This document shows positions 1 to 10,300 of a stretch of DNA of 64,000 nt, piece by piece. The notes under the pieces were generated by a model. The model was not told where the DNA came from. It saw only the letters and a program-made list of their open reading frames with translations, and did no database searches. Position 1 is the stretch's first letter, and each line of letters opens with the position of its first letter. This DNA comes from an uncultured Flavobacteriales bacterium. Its GTDB lineage: Bacteria > Bacteroidota > Bacteroidia > Flavobacteriales > Crocinitomicaceae. Location of the stretch: contig CAMLFH010000021.1 of assembly GCA_946479285.1 (NCBI GenBank), positions 10,159-74,158 on the forward strand, read 5' to 3'. Position numbers and translations under genes: made by a program.

Positions 1-2
1 TG

Positions 3-3000
3 GATGAAATCATGGAAGTGGAAAACGGGTATGAAGAATTCAACTTCCAATTTGCAACCAAGCCGCAAAAAATCAATGTAAGCGAACCAAGCCTGATTGA
101 ATACGATTCCTACAACCTGGAATGGTATTCCCTGCGCGGATCGGTTACCATGACCGATTATTTTGATACGACCAAACTGAAAGAGCTGATCACTGTGAAA
201 CACGGCTATCAGAAACTGAAAATTCACTTCGAAGAAAGCTACGGCACCAACGAATACACTTATATCGTAGACAGTATCAAGCGTAACGCGAAAGAAAGTA
301 CGGTTTCTGTGGAATGGAACGGCGATGCCATTTCTTCCTTTTCAAACGGATCCACAAATATCAAAATTCCTGCATTGGGCGATTTTGGTATCAGTTCTTT
401 TGACGTGATGGATGAAGACGATCAAAGCGTCCGTCTCACATTTACAGAACCTTTATCCACCAACCAGGATTTGAATGGACTAATCGATTTGGAAGGTGTT
501 TCGGGAGAAACCTTTTCGATCTATTACAACGAAGTAACAGTCTTCATTCCCAAACGAATTGAAGGCGAGTTCAAATTGAAAATCAATTCCGGGATCAAAA
601 ACATCAAAAATTACGCGATGCTGAAAGGAACTGAACGTACTTTGCTGTTCACTGCTTCCAAACCAAAAGTGCGTATCGTTGGCAGCGGTTCCATCCTGCC
701 CGATTCCAAAGGATTGATTTTCCCTTTTGAAACCATTGGATTGAAATCCGTGACAGTTAGAATCATTAAGATTTACGAAGAGAACGTGCATCATTTCCTG
801 CAGGTGAATGAATTGAATGATTCCGATGCCATCTTCCGGTTCGGGAAGAAAATTGCTGAAAAGAACATCACTCTGGGCGTGAAAAAAGAAGATAAAAGCG
901 ATTGGGCTTCCCATGTGCTGGATTTGGAAAAGTGGATCCGCCCGGAACCCGGAGCAATCTACCGGATCTCCATCAAATTCGGGCAGAAAGACGCTTATTG
1001 TGATTGTCCGGCAAACACCGAAGGCGAAAACAGTGAAGAAGCAGCTGAAAATGAAGCAAGAGCAGAAGAAGAATGGTCCGAGCGCCCCTGGCATTTGGAT
1101 GATTGGGACGATGGTTACGAGGATTGGGGCGGTTATGGTTCTTCCGAATCAGCATGCAGCTCCGATTATTACTACGGAAAAGCAGTTTCCAGAAATATCC
1201 TTGCTTCAAACATTGGTGTCATTTACAAACTGGACGCTAAGAAAGGCGCGCATGTTTTCCTGACGGATATGATTACCACACAACCCATTCCAAATGCTTC
1301 CGTGACATTCTATGATTATACCAAACAAGTGATTGCTTCCGGAACAACTAATGCAGAAGGAATGTACACTAAAACACTTTCGGAAAAGCCGTTCTTATTA
1401 ATTGCCAAATATGGAAAACAACGCGGTTATCTGAAAGTCAGCGACGGCCATGCAAACATGCTTTCCGAATTCGATGTGGAAGGTGAAGAAGTTCAAAATG
1501 GTTTGAAAGGATATATTTATGCCGAACGCGGCGTTTGGAGACCGGGAGATTCTATTTATGTCAACTTTGTACTCCGTGATTACGAGAAAAAACTTCCGCT
1601 GAACCATCCGGTATCTTTCACGCTGACAGATCCTTCCGGTTACGAAGTCAGTAAAATAACCAAATCACAAGGCGTAAACGGACACTACGATTTCAGAACA
1701 GCAACACGTTCCGATTCAAAAACCGGGATTTACACGGCAAGAGTCATGGTAGGTTCACGCGAGTTTGTGAAATACCTGAAAGTGGAAACGGTGAAACCAA
1801 ACCGTTTGAAATTAAAACTGACTGTTCCTCAAAGTTCAGATAGTTCACTGCAGCTGGAATCTTATTGGCTTCACGGTGCTCCGGCAAAAAACCTGCGCGC
1901 AACAGTCGATGTGGAATATCAATCTACGAAAACCAGTATCCCGGGATTCAAGGGATTTGAATTCGACTCACCGATCCGTAAAATCAATTCCGACAAAAAC
2001 ACCTTGTTTGATGACGATTTGGACGCGAACGGAAAGGCTTCCTTCAAACAGGAGTTATCTTCCCTTTCCCAAGCATCCGGGATGCTGAATGCCATTTATA
2101 CCATGCGCGTTTTTGAGCAGGGCGGTAACTTCTCCATAGATCGTTTTTCCCAATTGTATTCTCCTTACAAGCAATACGTTGGATTCAGAATTCCTGATAC
2201 CGAAGCTGATAACTCTTTAATTTCAGGCAAGAAACACACGTTTGATGTCGTGATGGTGAATGCTGCCGGGAACATCCTGAAAAAACCATCCAAGATCCGT
2301 GTAAAGATCTACCGCATGGAATGGAGATGGTGGTACGAAAGCGGAGACGACGATTTAGGAAACTTCATGGCTCGCAGCGGGAATATGCTCGTTTATGATT
2401 CCTTACTGAACGCTTCCGATGGAAAAACCGCATTCAAATTCGGACTCAATGCTACTGATTATGGCCGATTCCTGGTCACTGTTACCGATGAAGAAGGTTT
2501 CCATCAATCCGGGAAAATCATTTCGATTGATGTTCCTTATTGGAGCCGTGGCAATCAAAAGAACAACGAATATGCTTCCATGCTGAACTTTTCCACCGAC
2601 AAGAAAAGTTATGTGAAGGGTGAAACAGTAAAACTGAGCATTCCTTCACCGGCTTCCGGAAAGGCATTGATTTCCATCGAAACACGTACAAAGATCGTGA
2701 AGAAATTCTGGGTCAATACCACGAAAGGAGAAACAACCTGCTCGTTTGAAACCACCGAAGACATGGCTCCGAATGCTTATGTTCACGTCAGTTTGATCCA
2801 GCCGCACAGTGCAACAACCAATGATTTGCCGATCCGCATGTATGGAATTGTACCGATTTTGGTCGACGATCCTGCAACGCACCTGCATCCGGAAATTGCC
2901 TCGGCAAAAGAATGGAGACCCGAATCGACAGCTAAAGTCACTGTTTCTGAAAAAAACGGCAAAGGAATGACTTACACATTGGCCATTGTCGACGAAGGAT

Positions 3001-5198
3001 TACTGGATCTCACACGTTTCAATACACCCAATCCATGGAATACGTTCTATGCCAAAGAAGTGTTGGGAATCAAAACCTGGGACATGTACAACAACGTAAT
3101 TGGTGCTTATTCCGGGAATTTGAATCGCTTATTGAGTATTGGTGGCGACGGTTCTGCAGACGACGGTGCAGGTCCGAAAGCAAATCGTTTCAAACCGATG
3201 GTCTATTTCTTAGGTCCATTCGTTTTACCGGCAGGTTCTTCGAAAACTCACCAGGTGGAATTGCCTACTTACATTGGCTCAGTTCGCGTGATGGTGGTGG
3301 CTCATTCCGCAACAGCATTCGGAAACGCAGAAGAAACCGTTACGATCAAAAAACCGCTGATGGTGCTTGGAACTTTACCTCGTGTAATCGGACCAAGTGA
3401 AACCATCCAATTGCCGGTAGATGTTTTTGCAATGAAGGACAATATCAAAAACGTAGATGTCCAGGTTACCTGCAACGAACTATTGGTTTTAAGCGGACCA
3501 AAGAACCAAGCTTTGAAGTTTGCCGCAGAGGGCGATCAAATCGTGAATTTTGAATTGAAAGTGGCTAATAAACTGGGGATTGCAAAAATCAAGATCTTTG
3601 CAAAATCAGGAAACGAAACCGCTACCCAGGAATTTGAGGTCGATGTGCGCAGTCCGAATCCGAAAGTGCTGGAAAGCGAAACGAAAGTCATTGAACCGGG
3701 CGCAACGGCAAATTTTACCATGGAACAAGACGGAATAAACGGCTCACACTCTTATTCCTTGGAAACCAGTCAATTCACTCCGATTAATTTAAACGGACGA
3801 ATGAGTGAGCTGATCAACTATCCGCATGGATGCATTGAACAAACCACTTCGGCAGTATTCCCGCAGCTTTTCGCGATGGATGTGATGCAGCTCACTGAGA
3901 AAGAAAAAAAGGAAATGTCTGCGAATATCAAAGCCGCATTAACGCGTTACCAGAGTTTCCAGCAGTATGAAGGTGGTTTCGCCTATTGGCCGGGCAATCG
4001 CGATGCGAGCGATTGGGGTTCTAATTATGCCGGACATTTCATGATCGAAGCCGAACAGCATGGATTTACTTTACCCGCAAACCTGAAATCGCGCTGGCTG
4101 GATTACCAGAAAAACGAAGCAAATAATTGGACAGCCGATTCTTACAACAGTTATTCCAGTCACGCAGAAGAATCGCATCACCTGGTCCAGGCTTACAGGC
4201 TTTACACTTTGGCTTTAGCCGGAAAACCGGAATTGGGAGCCATGAACCGTTTGAAAGAGAACAGCAAACTCGGAGTTACCGCTAAATGGCGATTGGCCGC
4301 TGCTTACTATTTGGCAGGTCAGAAAGATTTAGCCAAACAAATGACCCGCAATTTGAGTTTCACAGCTTCTTCCTATAGGGAATATGGATATTCCTGCGGT
4401 TCAACCCTGCGCGACAAAGCCATGAACCTGGAAGCAGGATTGATGATCGATTCCAAATCTACCGACCAAACAGAAAAGGAAATTGCAGATGTTTTGAAAT
4501 CGAACCAATGGCTGAGCACCCAGGAAGCAGGTTATTGCATCCTTGCATTAACGAGCGGAAAGATCAAAAACAGCGGAGCACTTCAGTTTGAATTGAATGG
4601 GGAGAAAGTTACGGCTGCCAAATGCATGATTACCAAAAACTATTCGGAAGAGGACGGAACAAAACTGAAACGTCTAGCGGTGCGGAATACTTCTTCCAAA
4701 AAACTCTACGTGACTTTCTGTACAACGAAAGTTCCACAAATCGGCAAAGAGAAAAAGATCCGCAGCAACCTGGAAATGACGATCGATTACACCAACCTGA
4801 ACGGTGTTTCTATTGATCCTTCAAAAATTACTCAGGGAACGGATTTCATCCTGGAAGTGAAGCTGAAGAATCCTACCAAAGACCAATTCTACCGCGAAAT
4901 GGCTTTGAACCAGATTATGCCGAGCGGTTGGGAAATTCACAACGCACGTTTGTACGATGAGGAGAACATGACGAATATCGACTACCAGGATTATCGGGAC
5001 GACCGGGTTTACAGTTATTTCAAACTGGCACCGAATGAAACGAAGATCTTCAAAATTCAGCTCAATGCTTCCTATTTGGGCAGATTCTATCTTCCCGCAG
5101 TCTTCGCGGAAGCTATGTACGATCATTCTGTTAATGCCCAGGAAAAAGGCAGATGGGTGGAAGTGACTAAGATTGTGAAACAACCTAAATCATCCTAA
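3..5198 (+). CDS. Bacterial alpha-2-macroglobulin (thioester protease trap), 5'-truncated by the window edge
   Basis: Large periplasmic protease-trapping protein of the YfaS/A2M type. The frame is open to the first base. The first ATG (position 12) is followed by mature-looking MG-type sequence with no signal peptide or lipobox, so the true start lies upstream. Counting from that ATG, residues about 505-525 carry the A2M_N signature (ERGVWRPGDSIYVNF), residues about 1060-1110 the A2M core, and residues 1273-1277 the thioester motif GCIEQ (Cys1274, Gln1277), followed by an alpha-helical thioester domain and a C-terminal beta region. Residues about 335-395 are an unusual acidic, Trp/Gly-rich linker. 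In many bacteria this gene neighbours pbpC; here pbpC lies 5.4 kb downstream on the same strand. Family call is firm; full length is unknown. Confidence 0.93.
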   Translation, partial: DEIMEVENGYEEFNFQFATKPQKINVSEPSLIEYDSYNLEWYSLRGSVTMTDYFDTTKLKELITVKHGYQKLKIHFEESYGTNEYTYIVDSIKRNAKESTVSVEWNGDAISSFSNGSTNIKIPALGDFGISSFDVMDEDDQSVRLTFTEPLSTNQDLNGLIDLEGVSGETFSIYYNEVTVFIPKRIEGEFKLKINSGIKNIKNYAMLKGTERTLLFTASKPKVRIVGSGSILPDSKGLIFPFETIGLKSVTVRIIKIYEENVHHFLQVNELNDSDAIFRFGKKIAEKNITLGVKKEDKSDWASHVLDLEKWIRPEPGAIYRISIKFGQKDAYCDCPANTEGENSEEAAENEARAEEEWSERPWHLDDWDDGYEDWGGYGSSESACSSDYYYGKAVSRNILASNIGVIYKLDAKKGAHVFLTDMITTQPIPNASVTFYDYTKQVIASGTTNAEGMYTKTLSEKPFLLIAKYGKQRGYLKVSDGHANMLSEFDVEGEEVQNGLKGYIYAERGVWRPGDSIYVNFVLRDYEKKLPLNHPVSFTLTDPSGYEVSKITKSQGVNGHYDFRTATRSDSKTGIYTARVMVGSREFVKYLKVETVKPNRLKLKLTVPQSSDSSLQLESYWLHGAPAKNLRATVDVEYQSTKTSIPGFKGFEFDSPIRKINSDKNTLFDDDLDANGKASFKQELSSLSQASGMLNAIYTMRVFEQGGNFSIDRFSQLYSPYKQYVGFRIPDTEADNSLISGKKHTFDVVMVNAAGNILKKPSKIRVKIYRMEWRWWYESGDDDLGNFMARSGNMLVYDSLLNASDGKTAFKFGLNATDYGRFLVTVTDEEGFHQSGKIISIDVPYWSRGNQKNNEYASMLNFSTDKKSYVKGETVKLSIPSPASGKALISIETRTKIVKKFWVNTTKGETTCSFETTEDMAPNAYVHVSLIQPHSATTNDLPIRMYGIVPILVDDPATHLHPEIASAKEWRPESTAKVTVSEKNGKGMTYTLAIVDEGLLDLTRFNTPNPWNTFYAKEVLGIKTWDMYNNVIGAYSGNLNRLLSIGGDGSADDGAGPKANRFKPMVYFLGPFVLPAGSSKTHQVELPTYIGSVRVMVVAHSATAFGNAEETVTIKKPLMVLGTLPRVIGPSETIQLPVDVFAMKDNIKNVDVQVTCNELLVLSGPKNQALKFAAEGDQIVNFELKVANKLGIAKIKIFAKSGNETATQEFEVDVRSPNPKVLESETKVIEPGATANFTMEQDGINGSHSYSLETSQFTPINLNGRMSELINYPHGCIEQTTSAVFPQLFAMDVMQLTEKEKKEMSANIKAALTRYQSFQQYEGGFAYWPGNRDASDWGSNYAGHFMIEAEQHGFTLPANLKSRWLDYQKNEANNWTADSYNSYSSHAEESHHLVQAYRLYTLALAGKPELGAMNRLKENSKLGVTAKWRLAAAYYLAGQKDLAKQMTRNLSFTASSYREYGYSCGSTLRDKAMNLEAGLMIDSKSTDQTEKEIADVLKSNQWLSTQEAGYCILALTSGKIKNSGALQFELNGEKVTAAKCMITKNYSEEDGTKLKRLAVRNTSSKKLYVTFCTTKVPQIGKEKKIRSNLEMTIDYTNLNGVSIDPSKITQGTDFILEVKLKNPTKDQFYREMALNQIMPSGWEIHNARLYDEENMTNIDYQDYRDDRVYSYFKLAPNETKIFKIQLNASYLGRFYLPAVFAEAMYDHSVNAQEKGRWVEVTKIVKQPKSS

Positions 5199-5209
5199 TA
5201 ATTAAACGG

Positions 5210-5243
5210 AAAGGCTGTCTGTGCAAATAGGCAGCCTTTTCAT
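5210..5243 (+). terminator. Intrinsic terminator of the A2M gene
   Basis: The arm aaaggctgtct (5210-5220) pairs with aggcagccttt (5229-5239), including one G-T wobble. The loop is 8 nt and a T-rich tail follows, 12 bases past the stop codon. Confidence 0.85.
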
Positions 5244-5332
5244 TTAATATTCCTTACTTGAACTGGAAATTCCCAAACTCCAACCGCCAAAACCAGTAAA
5301 GTTATGTAAATCAATGTCTTAAATAGATTATT

Positions 5333-5350
5333 GTTCGAGAATTCTCGAAC
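5333..5350. repeat. Perfect 18-bp palindrome upstream of the Mpo1-like gene
   Basis: The sequence gttcgagaattctcgaac equals its own reverse complement. It lies in the 241-base gap between the A2M terminator and the gene at 5440, about 90 bases before that start. It has no T tail, so it is not a terminator. The size and symmetry fit an operator for a dimeric regulator, but no regulator is assigned. Confidence 0.5.
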
Positions 5351-5439
5351 TCGCTAATTCTAAAATTTCGGAATTCCGGAAGTGTTTTTTTATTGCAAAA
5401 AACCGGCTCGTTTCGTAACTTGTAGTAAAATGCAAAGTC

Positions 5440-5904
5440 ATGAAAACGCTCGAAGAATGGTTTGCGGAATATTCCGTCAGTCACCAAAACGCGACTAACA
5501 AACGAATCCATTACATCTGTGTGCCAGCTATTTACTTTTCGGTTATCGGATTGTTGATGAGCATTCCGAATCGCGGACTGATCAGTTTGGTGCATTCAGA
5601 TAACTTTTTATACGTCAATTGGGCCGTTGTTGCTTTAATTCCGGTTTTGTATTTCTACCTGCGCTTATCCTGGAGAATGGCATTTTACATCCTGATTTTC
5701 TCGGCTATTTGTGTCATCGGGAATTTCTACCTGGCAAAGATCGGCCCACTATTGTGGAGTTCTTTGATCATTTTCACCTTCGCTTGGGCCGGACAATTCT
5801 ACGGACATAAACTGGAAGGTAAGAAACCCTCATTCCTGAAAGATATTCAGTTTCTATTGATTGGTCCGGCTTGGATTTTGGAGAATTTGTTTGGAGGGAA
5901 ATAA
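5440..5904 (+). CDS. Mpo1-like (DUF962) integral membrane protein
   Basis: A 154-residue protein of the DUF962/Mpo1 family. Yeast Mpo1 is an Fe(II)-dependent dioxygenase acting on 2-hydroxy fatty acids in phytosphingosine breakdown; bacterial substrates are unknown. The N-terminus holds the family motif SHQNATNKRIHYICVP (residues 14-29, His15 and His24 as likely metal ligands). Four hydrophobic spans follow, then the second motif GHKLEGKKPSFLKD (about 122-135). Length matches the family. It stands alone between the A2M terminator and the next gene. Family assignment is strong; enzymatic activity here is inferred only from homologues. Confidence 0.88.
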   Translation: MKTLEEWFAEYSVSHQNATNKRIHYICVPAIYFSVIGLLMSIPNRGLISLVHSDNFLYVNWAVVALIPVLYFYLRLSWRMAFYILIFSAICVIGNFYLAKIGPLLWSSLIIFTFAWAGQFYGHKLEGKKPSFLKDIQFLLIGPAWILENLFGGK

Positions 5905-5970
5905 CTTGATTTTCTTTTGATTGTTCCTTCTATGGAAATACGGTACTTTTTATAGTCGATAGATTTTACT

Positions 5971-5978
5971 TATTTTTG
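5971..5978 (+). promoter_or_regulatory. -7 box TATTTTTG, leaderless spacing
   Basis: A perfect match to the Bacteroidota -7 consensus TAnnTTTG, ending 5 nt before the ATG at 5984. A transcript starting at the usual distance would begin at or next to the start codon. No clear -33 TTG is seen at the standard spacing. Confidence 0.55.
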
Positions 5979-5983
5979 TGTAG

Positions 5984-6625
5984 ATGCAAAATCGTCTAAA
6001 ACATGAATTACACAATCTCATTTCAGGAAAGAGCCAGGTTAGGTTTGGAGCAGCTATCCAAACAGTCACCCGTTACCTTAGTAATGGCGGTCAAGCAAGC
6101 TCAGGAGCTGAAGGAACAAAGCAAATCAAAGAACAAGAAAAAAAGACACTAGAGGTTTTCGCTACGGAAAATGATCTTTGGATAAATGATCTGGATTTTT
6201 CTCAATATGTTAGTGAAGGTGCTGAACAAAGAGTGTTTTTAAAGGGTTCAGAGCGCGTTTTAAAATTAAACGATTCAATCTATTATAGTTCCTGGAAAGA
6301 TTATTTTTACAATCTACTATTTCATAATTTTTTCTTTACAGATACAGCCTATGAGCTTATCGGCTTCACAAAAGAAAATGATATCCTCTACGCTGTTGTT
6401 CAACAATCTTATGTCACTATCACTCAAAAAACAGATTTAGAACAGGTAAAAGCTTTTCTTGGTTCAAACGGGTTCATTAATAATCGCAATAACGATTATT
6501 TTAATCCTGATTTAGGAATCATTTTAGAGGATTTGCACGACGAGAATGTTTTAACCAGAAATGATATTTTATATTTCATTGACACGGTTTTTTATATAAC
6601 TGATGAATTTTGGGTAAAAGTATAA
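5984..6625 (+). CDS. Isolated polyvalent-protein-type kinase domain protein
   Basis: A 213-residue protein resembling the putative kinase domain found in polyvalent proteins of mobile elements and in stand-alone Bacteroidota ORFs. Visible kinase-like elements: EGAEQRVFLKG followed by RVLKLND (Lys94 as candidate nucleotide-binding Lys), then DLHDENVL (184-191) as a catalytic-loop equivalent with His and Asn, and YFID (Asp200) as a candidate metal-binding Asp. Residues 1-65 are a helical region typical of the stand-alone form. The gene is visibly AT-richer than its neighbours, which suggests horizontal origin. It is convergent with the response regulator, with an 8-base gap. Substrate and partner are unknown; the domain call rests on motif memory. 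Confidence 0.68.
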   Translation: MQNRLKHELHNLISGKSQVRFGAAIQTVTRYLSNGGQASSGAEGTKQIKEQEKKTLEVFATENDLWINDLDFSQYVSEGAEQRVFLKGSERVLKLNDSIYYSSWKDYFYNLLFHNFFFTDTAYELIGFTKENDILYAVVQQSYVTITQKTDLEQVKAFLGSNGFINNRNNDYFNPDLGIILEDLHDENVLTRNDILYFIDTVFYITDEFWVKV

Positions 6626-6633
6626 TCAAAGTG

Positions 6634-7377
6634 TCACAACTGCTCCAGCATCTTCACCACATCAGCACGTTTCCGGGTTGAAACAGGAATCATTTTTCCG
6701 TCCGACATGATCAAATGCCCGCCTTCGACTTTCACAAATTCCTGGATCATTTTCGTATTCACCAAATGCGATTGATGTACCCGGAAGAAACCCAATTCGC
6801 CCAAAATATCCTCGAAATCTTTTAAAGTTCTCGATACCACTATTCGTTTTGAATTGGTAAAAAAGAACTCCGTATAATTGACATTGCTTTCGCAGCGAAT
6901 GATATCCGCAATTTGTACGATGTGGATCTTATCCTGGGCATGCAGGGCAAGTCGTTCCTGCACTTTATGGCCTTGCTTCAGCGATTCATTCAACAGGCGG
7001 TAATTGTCCTGCTCGTTGTGATTATGACTGCGGAACTTTTTCAATGCTTCCGTGAGTTCGTCCGGGTCAACCGGCTTCAATAAATAGTCGATGGCTGCGT
7101 AGCGAAATGCTTTGATTGCGTGTGCATCACTGGCCGTAATAAAAATGATCTTGAACGGAATTTCCGGTAAAATATCCAATAAGTCGAAGCCCGAACCATC
7201 CTGCATTTGAATATCCAGGAACAGAATATCGATCGGAGTCTTCTTCAATAATTTCGCACCTTCCACCACTCCGGAAGCTTCACCAACCACTTCAATATCC
7301 GGCGCATAAACTTCCAGGTCTTTTCTGAAAGTGATCCGCGCTTGCTCAATATCATCAATAATTACAGCTTTGATCAT
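6634..7377 (-). CDS. LytTR-family response regulator
   Basis: A 247-residue DNA-binding response regulator of the LytT/AlgR type. The receiver domain (1-120) shows the acidic pair Asp8/Asp9, the phosphorylatable Asp55 in FLDIQM, Thr81 and Lys101 (LLKPVDPDE). The C-terminal LytTR domain (about 140-247) has the typical IIRCESNVNYTEFF and FFRVHQSHLVN segments. The upstream sensor kinase ends TAA directly followed by this ATG, so the pair is translationally coupled and almost certainly cognate. It probably regulates envelope genes, but no target site is evident. Confidence 0.94.
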   Translation of the reverse strand: MIKAVIIDDIEQARITFRKDLEVYAPDIEVVGEASGVVEGAKLLKKTPIDILFLDIQMQDGSGFDLLDILPEIPFKIIFITASDAHAIKAFRYAAIDYLLKPVDPDELTEALKKFRSHNHNEQDNYRLLNESLKQGHKVQERLALHAQDKIHIVQIADIIRCESNVNYTEFFFTNSKRIVVSRTLKDFEDILGELGFFRVHQSHLVNTKMIQEFVKVEGGHLIMSDGKMIPVSTRKRADVVKMLEQL

Positions 7378-10300
7378 TTACAAGGGTATAAAAAGTTGAA
7401 CTTCGGTTCCGATAACAGTTCCATTGTCGTCCTGCAAATCTACAATTTTGACTTCATGTCCGTTCGAATTAGTGCTCAGCAAATCTAATCTTTCTTTCGT
7501 CACATCAAAACCACGCGAAACATGCTGCGGTTCATGGCTTGCCTGCTGATTTTTCCCGGCTGCTTCCCTTCCAATTCCATTGTCGCGGATTACACAGGTG
7601 ATCCCATCGTTTTCTTCACGGAATAAACAGGTAATTTTCCCGGTACGGGAATCTTTCGCATCGTATTTAAAGCCGTGTTTGATCGCATTTTCAATGAAAG
7701 GCTGAATGAGCATTGGTGGGATTTGAATGAAATTTAATTCCGTTTCAAGGTCAACAATGATCTCGTACTCAAACCGATTCCCGTTACAAAATTGTTCGAT
7801 CAGCAGGTAATTTTCAAGCGTCGAAATTTCTTCTTCGAGGGAAATCGTGGTATTCCGGGAATTATCCAGGATCTGGCGCATCAAACGGGAGAATTTTGCC
7901 AAATAATAGCGCGCTTTGGTTTCATGTTCAGTTCCGATTAATCCCTGGATGGAATTCAGCGCATTGAAAATAAAATGCGGATTCATCTGTAAACGCAGGG
8001 CTTTCTGTTCCAGCTCCAATAAATTCCGGGCAAATTCTGCCTCTTTTTGGGCTTGGTTCGCCTTTTTGCGAATTCGCGAAGTTTGGACACGAATAATGAA
8101 CCAAATGAATAAAATTGCAAGAATCACTTCCAGTATAATAAACCAGCCGGTCTTCCAGAAAGGAGTTGCTATCGTAAAGGAAAAACATTCCGGTTTGGGG
8201 TTAATGAAACCGTCTTCATTGCGTGAACGAAGCAGAAAAGTGTATTTCCCGGGCGACATATTCGAATAAACAATCCGCTGTTCTTTGGTCCAGGGCGACC
8301 ACTTATTTTCAAAACCACTCATTTTCCAGGAATACTCCACTCCTTCCGGATTCTTGAGATTAATTCCTTTGAACAGGAAACTCAAATGATTTTGATCGGA
8401 TGGCAAATGAAGCGTTTTGTAACTGCTCCATGGAAGGATCACGTCATTGAATTTTGTTTTTGAAAGCGATTCGTAAAACAACTGCACATCCAGGATACTC
8501 AAGATTGGTGCGGTTCTGTTTACCTGCAGATTCGACAAATTATAGCAGCTTGCTCCGTTGATGGTTCCGAACCAAATTTTCCCGTCACGGTCTTTCCAAA
8601 CACTATTCTGACAGGTTTCAACGCCCAAAAAACCGTCACTTTTACCATAGTGCTTAATACTTTTGACCTGGTTCGTTTCATTTAAATCCAGGATATCAAG
8701 TCCTGATTCAGAACCAACAATCAAATTCTGATTCGCATCAAAGACCATTAGATAAACGTTGGAGGAGTGCATTCCGGATTCAATACTGATCTTCTTACTT
8801 ACCTTCAGTTTCGGACCGTATTCAATGCAGTTAATTCCTGCCCCGGCAGTTCCAACCCAGATTCTTCCTTTCGAATCCTCAATGATAGTTCGAACGGCAT
8901 CAGCACTCAGACCTGAATTCTTGTCTAAAACTTTGGTTGTTCGTGTCTGCGGATTGTAACAAGCCAAACCGGCAGATTCAGCACCATACCAAACCAATCC
9001 TCTTGAATCCACAAAAACACAGGTCAGGCGCATGTGCAAAAGTCCGTCATCAAAAGAAATCCGCTCAATTTTCTTCCCCTGTTCCGAAATAGAAATCAAT
9101 CCCGAGCCGGAAGTTGCCACCCAAATCCGGCCGCTTTTATCTTTCGACATCTGCCGCACATAATATTTTCGTGTCTCGTCGAGCCAGGAAAAACCGCCGG
9201 CAGAAAGCATTCCAATTCCCTGGCCTTCCGTACCGAAATACATCAAACTTTCATCATCCTCAATGATCGCTTTGACCTTGATTGCTTCAAATCCGTTTTG
9301 GATATTCAACTGACTGAAAGTTCCGTTATCGTAGATGCTCACTCCGTTTTGAGAAGTTCCGAACCACAATTTATTGCTTCTGTCGCGGTAAATGGAATAA
9401 ATGAAATTTCCGCCCAAGCCGGCTGAAACCGAATAATGCGAGAATAATTTTCCGGCAAATTGGGAAACTCCGCCTCCGGAAGTCCCGATCCACAAATCGC
9501 CCCAATTGTCTTTAATGATCGATCGAACGTGATTATTTCCCAATCCGTTTTTCTCAGTATACGCCGTAAATTCTTTCGTTTTCTGATCGTATTGGATCAA
9601 ACCTGCAGTGAGTGTTGCAATCCAGCAAACATTGGCTTCATCGAAGAAAATATCAAATACCGTCTGCTTGTACAATTCGTGATTCAGGTCTACCCGGTAA
9701 TAATCTTTTCGATTGTAAACATAAGCCCCATCGCCATAAGTTCCGATCCAGATTTTTCCCTTCTGATCTTCTTTAATGCAGGTAATTGCGTTTCTCATCA
9801 CGCGGGATCTCTTTCCATGATTGACCAATATGCGTTTATTTCCCGTCCTCTCAGATGAAAAAAGTCCGCTTCCGGTTCCCAACCAGAGAATTCCTTTTGA
9901 ATCAGAAAAAATCGCATTTACGGTTCCGTCTTCTATTCCCAGCAACTGATTCATGGAAACAAGAGAATCTCCTTTCACCGTAAAAACTCCATGATTGGTA
10001 GCCAACCACAATTTTTGATCAGAATCCAGGGTTAAACCAAACACCGCAAAATGATTCCTGTATTCAGGATGCTTATAGGTGCGTATTTTCTTTCCATTGT
10101 AGGAGGAAAGTCCGTCGTTGGTACCGATCCACAACAGATGCTTTTGATCTTCTTTTAAAGAATAAATGTAATTATTCACTAAGCCTTGACGATCGGTGAA
10201 AGATTCAAAGTTCTGTCCGTCGAAACGGGAAAGACCGCCGCCGCGTGTCCCGAACCACAAATATCCTTTATGGTCCTGGATGACGCTATAGACCTGTGAT

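Noticed and set aside
480..1094. A 204-codon open frame opposite the A2M gene
   Set aside because: It is a shadow of the strongly supported A2M coding frame, with no domain, promoter or ribosome site of its own.
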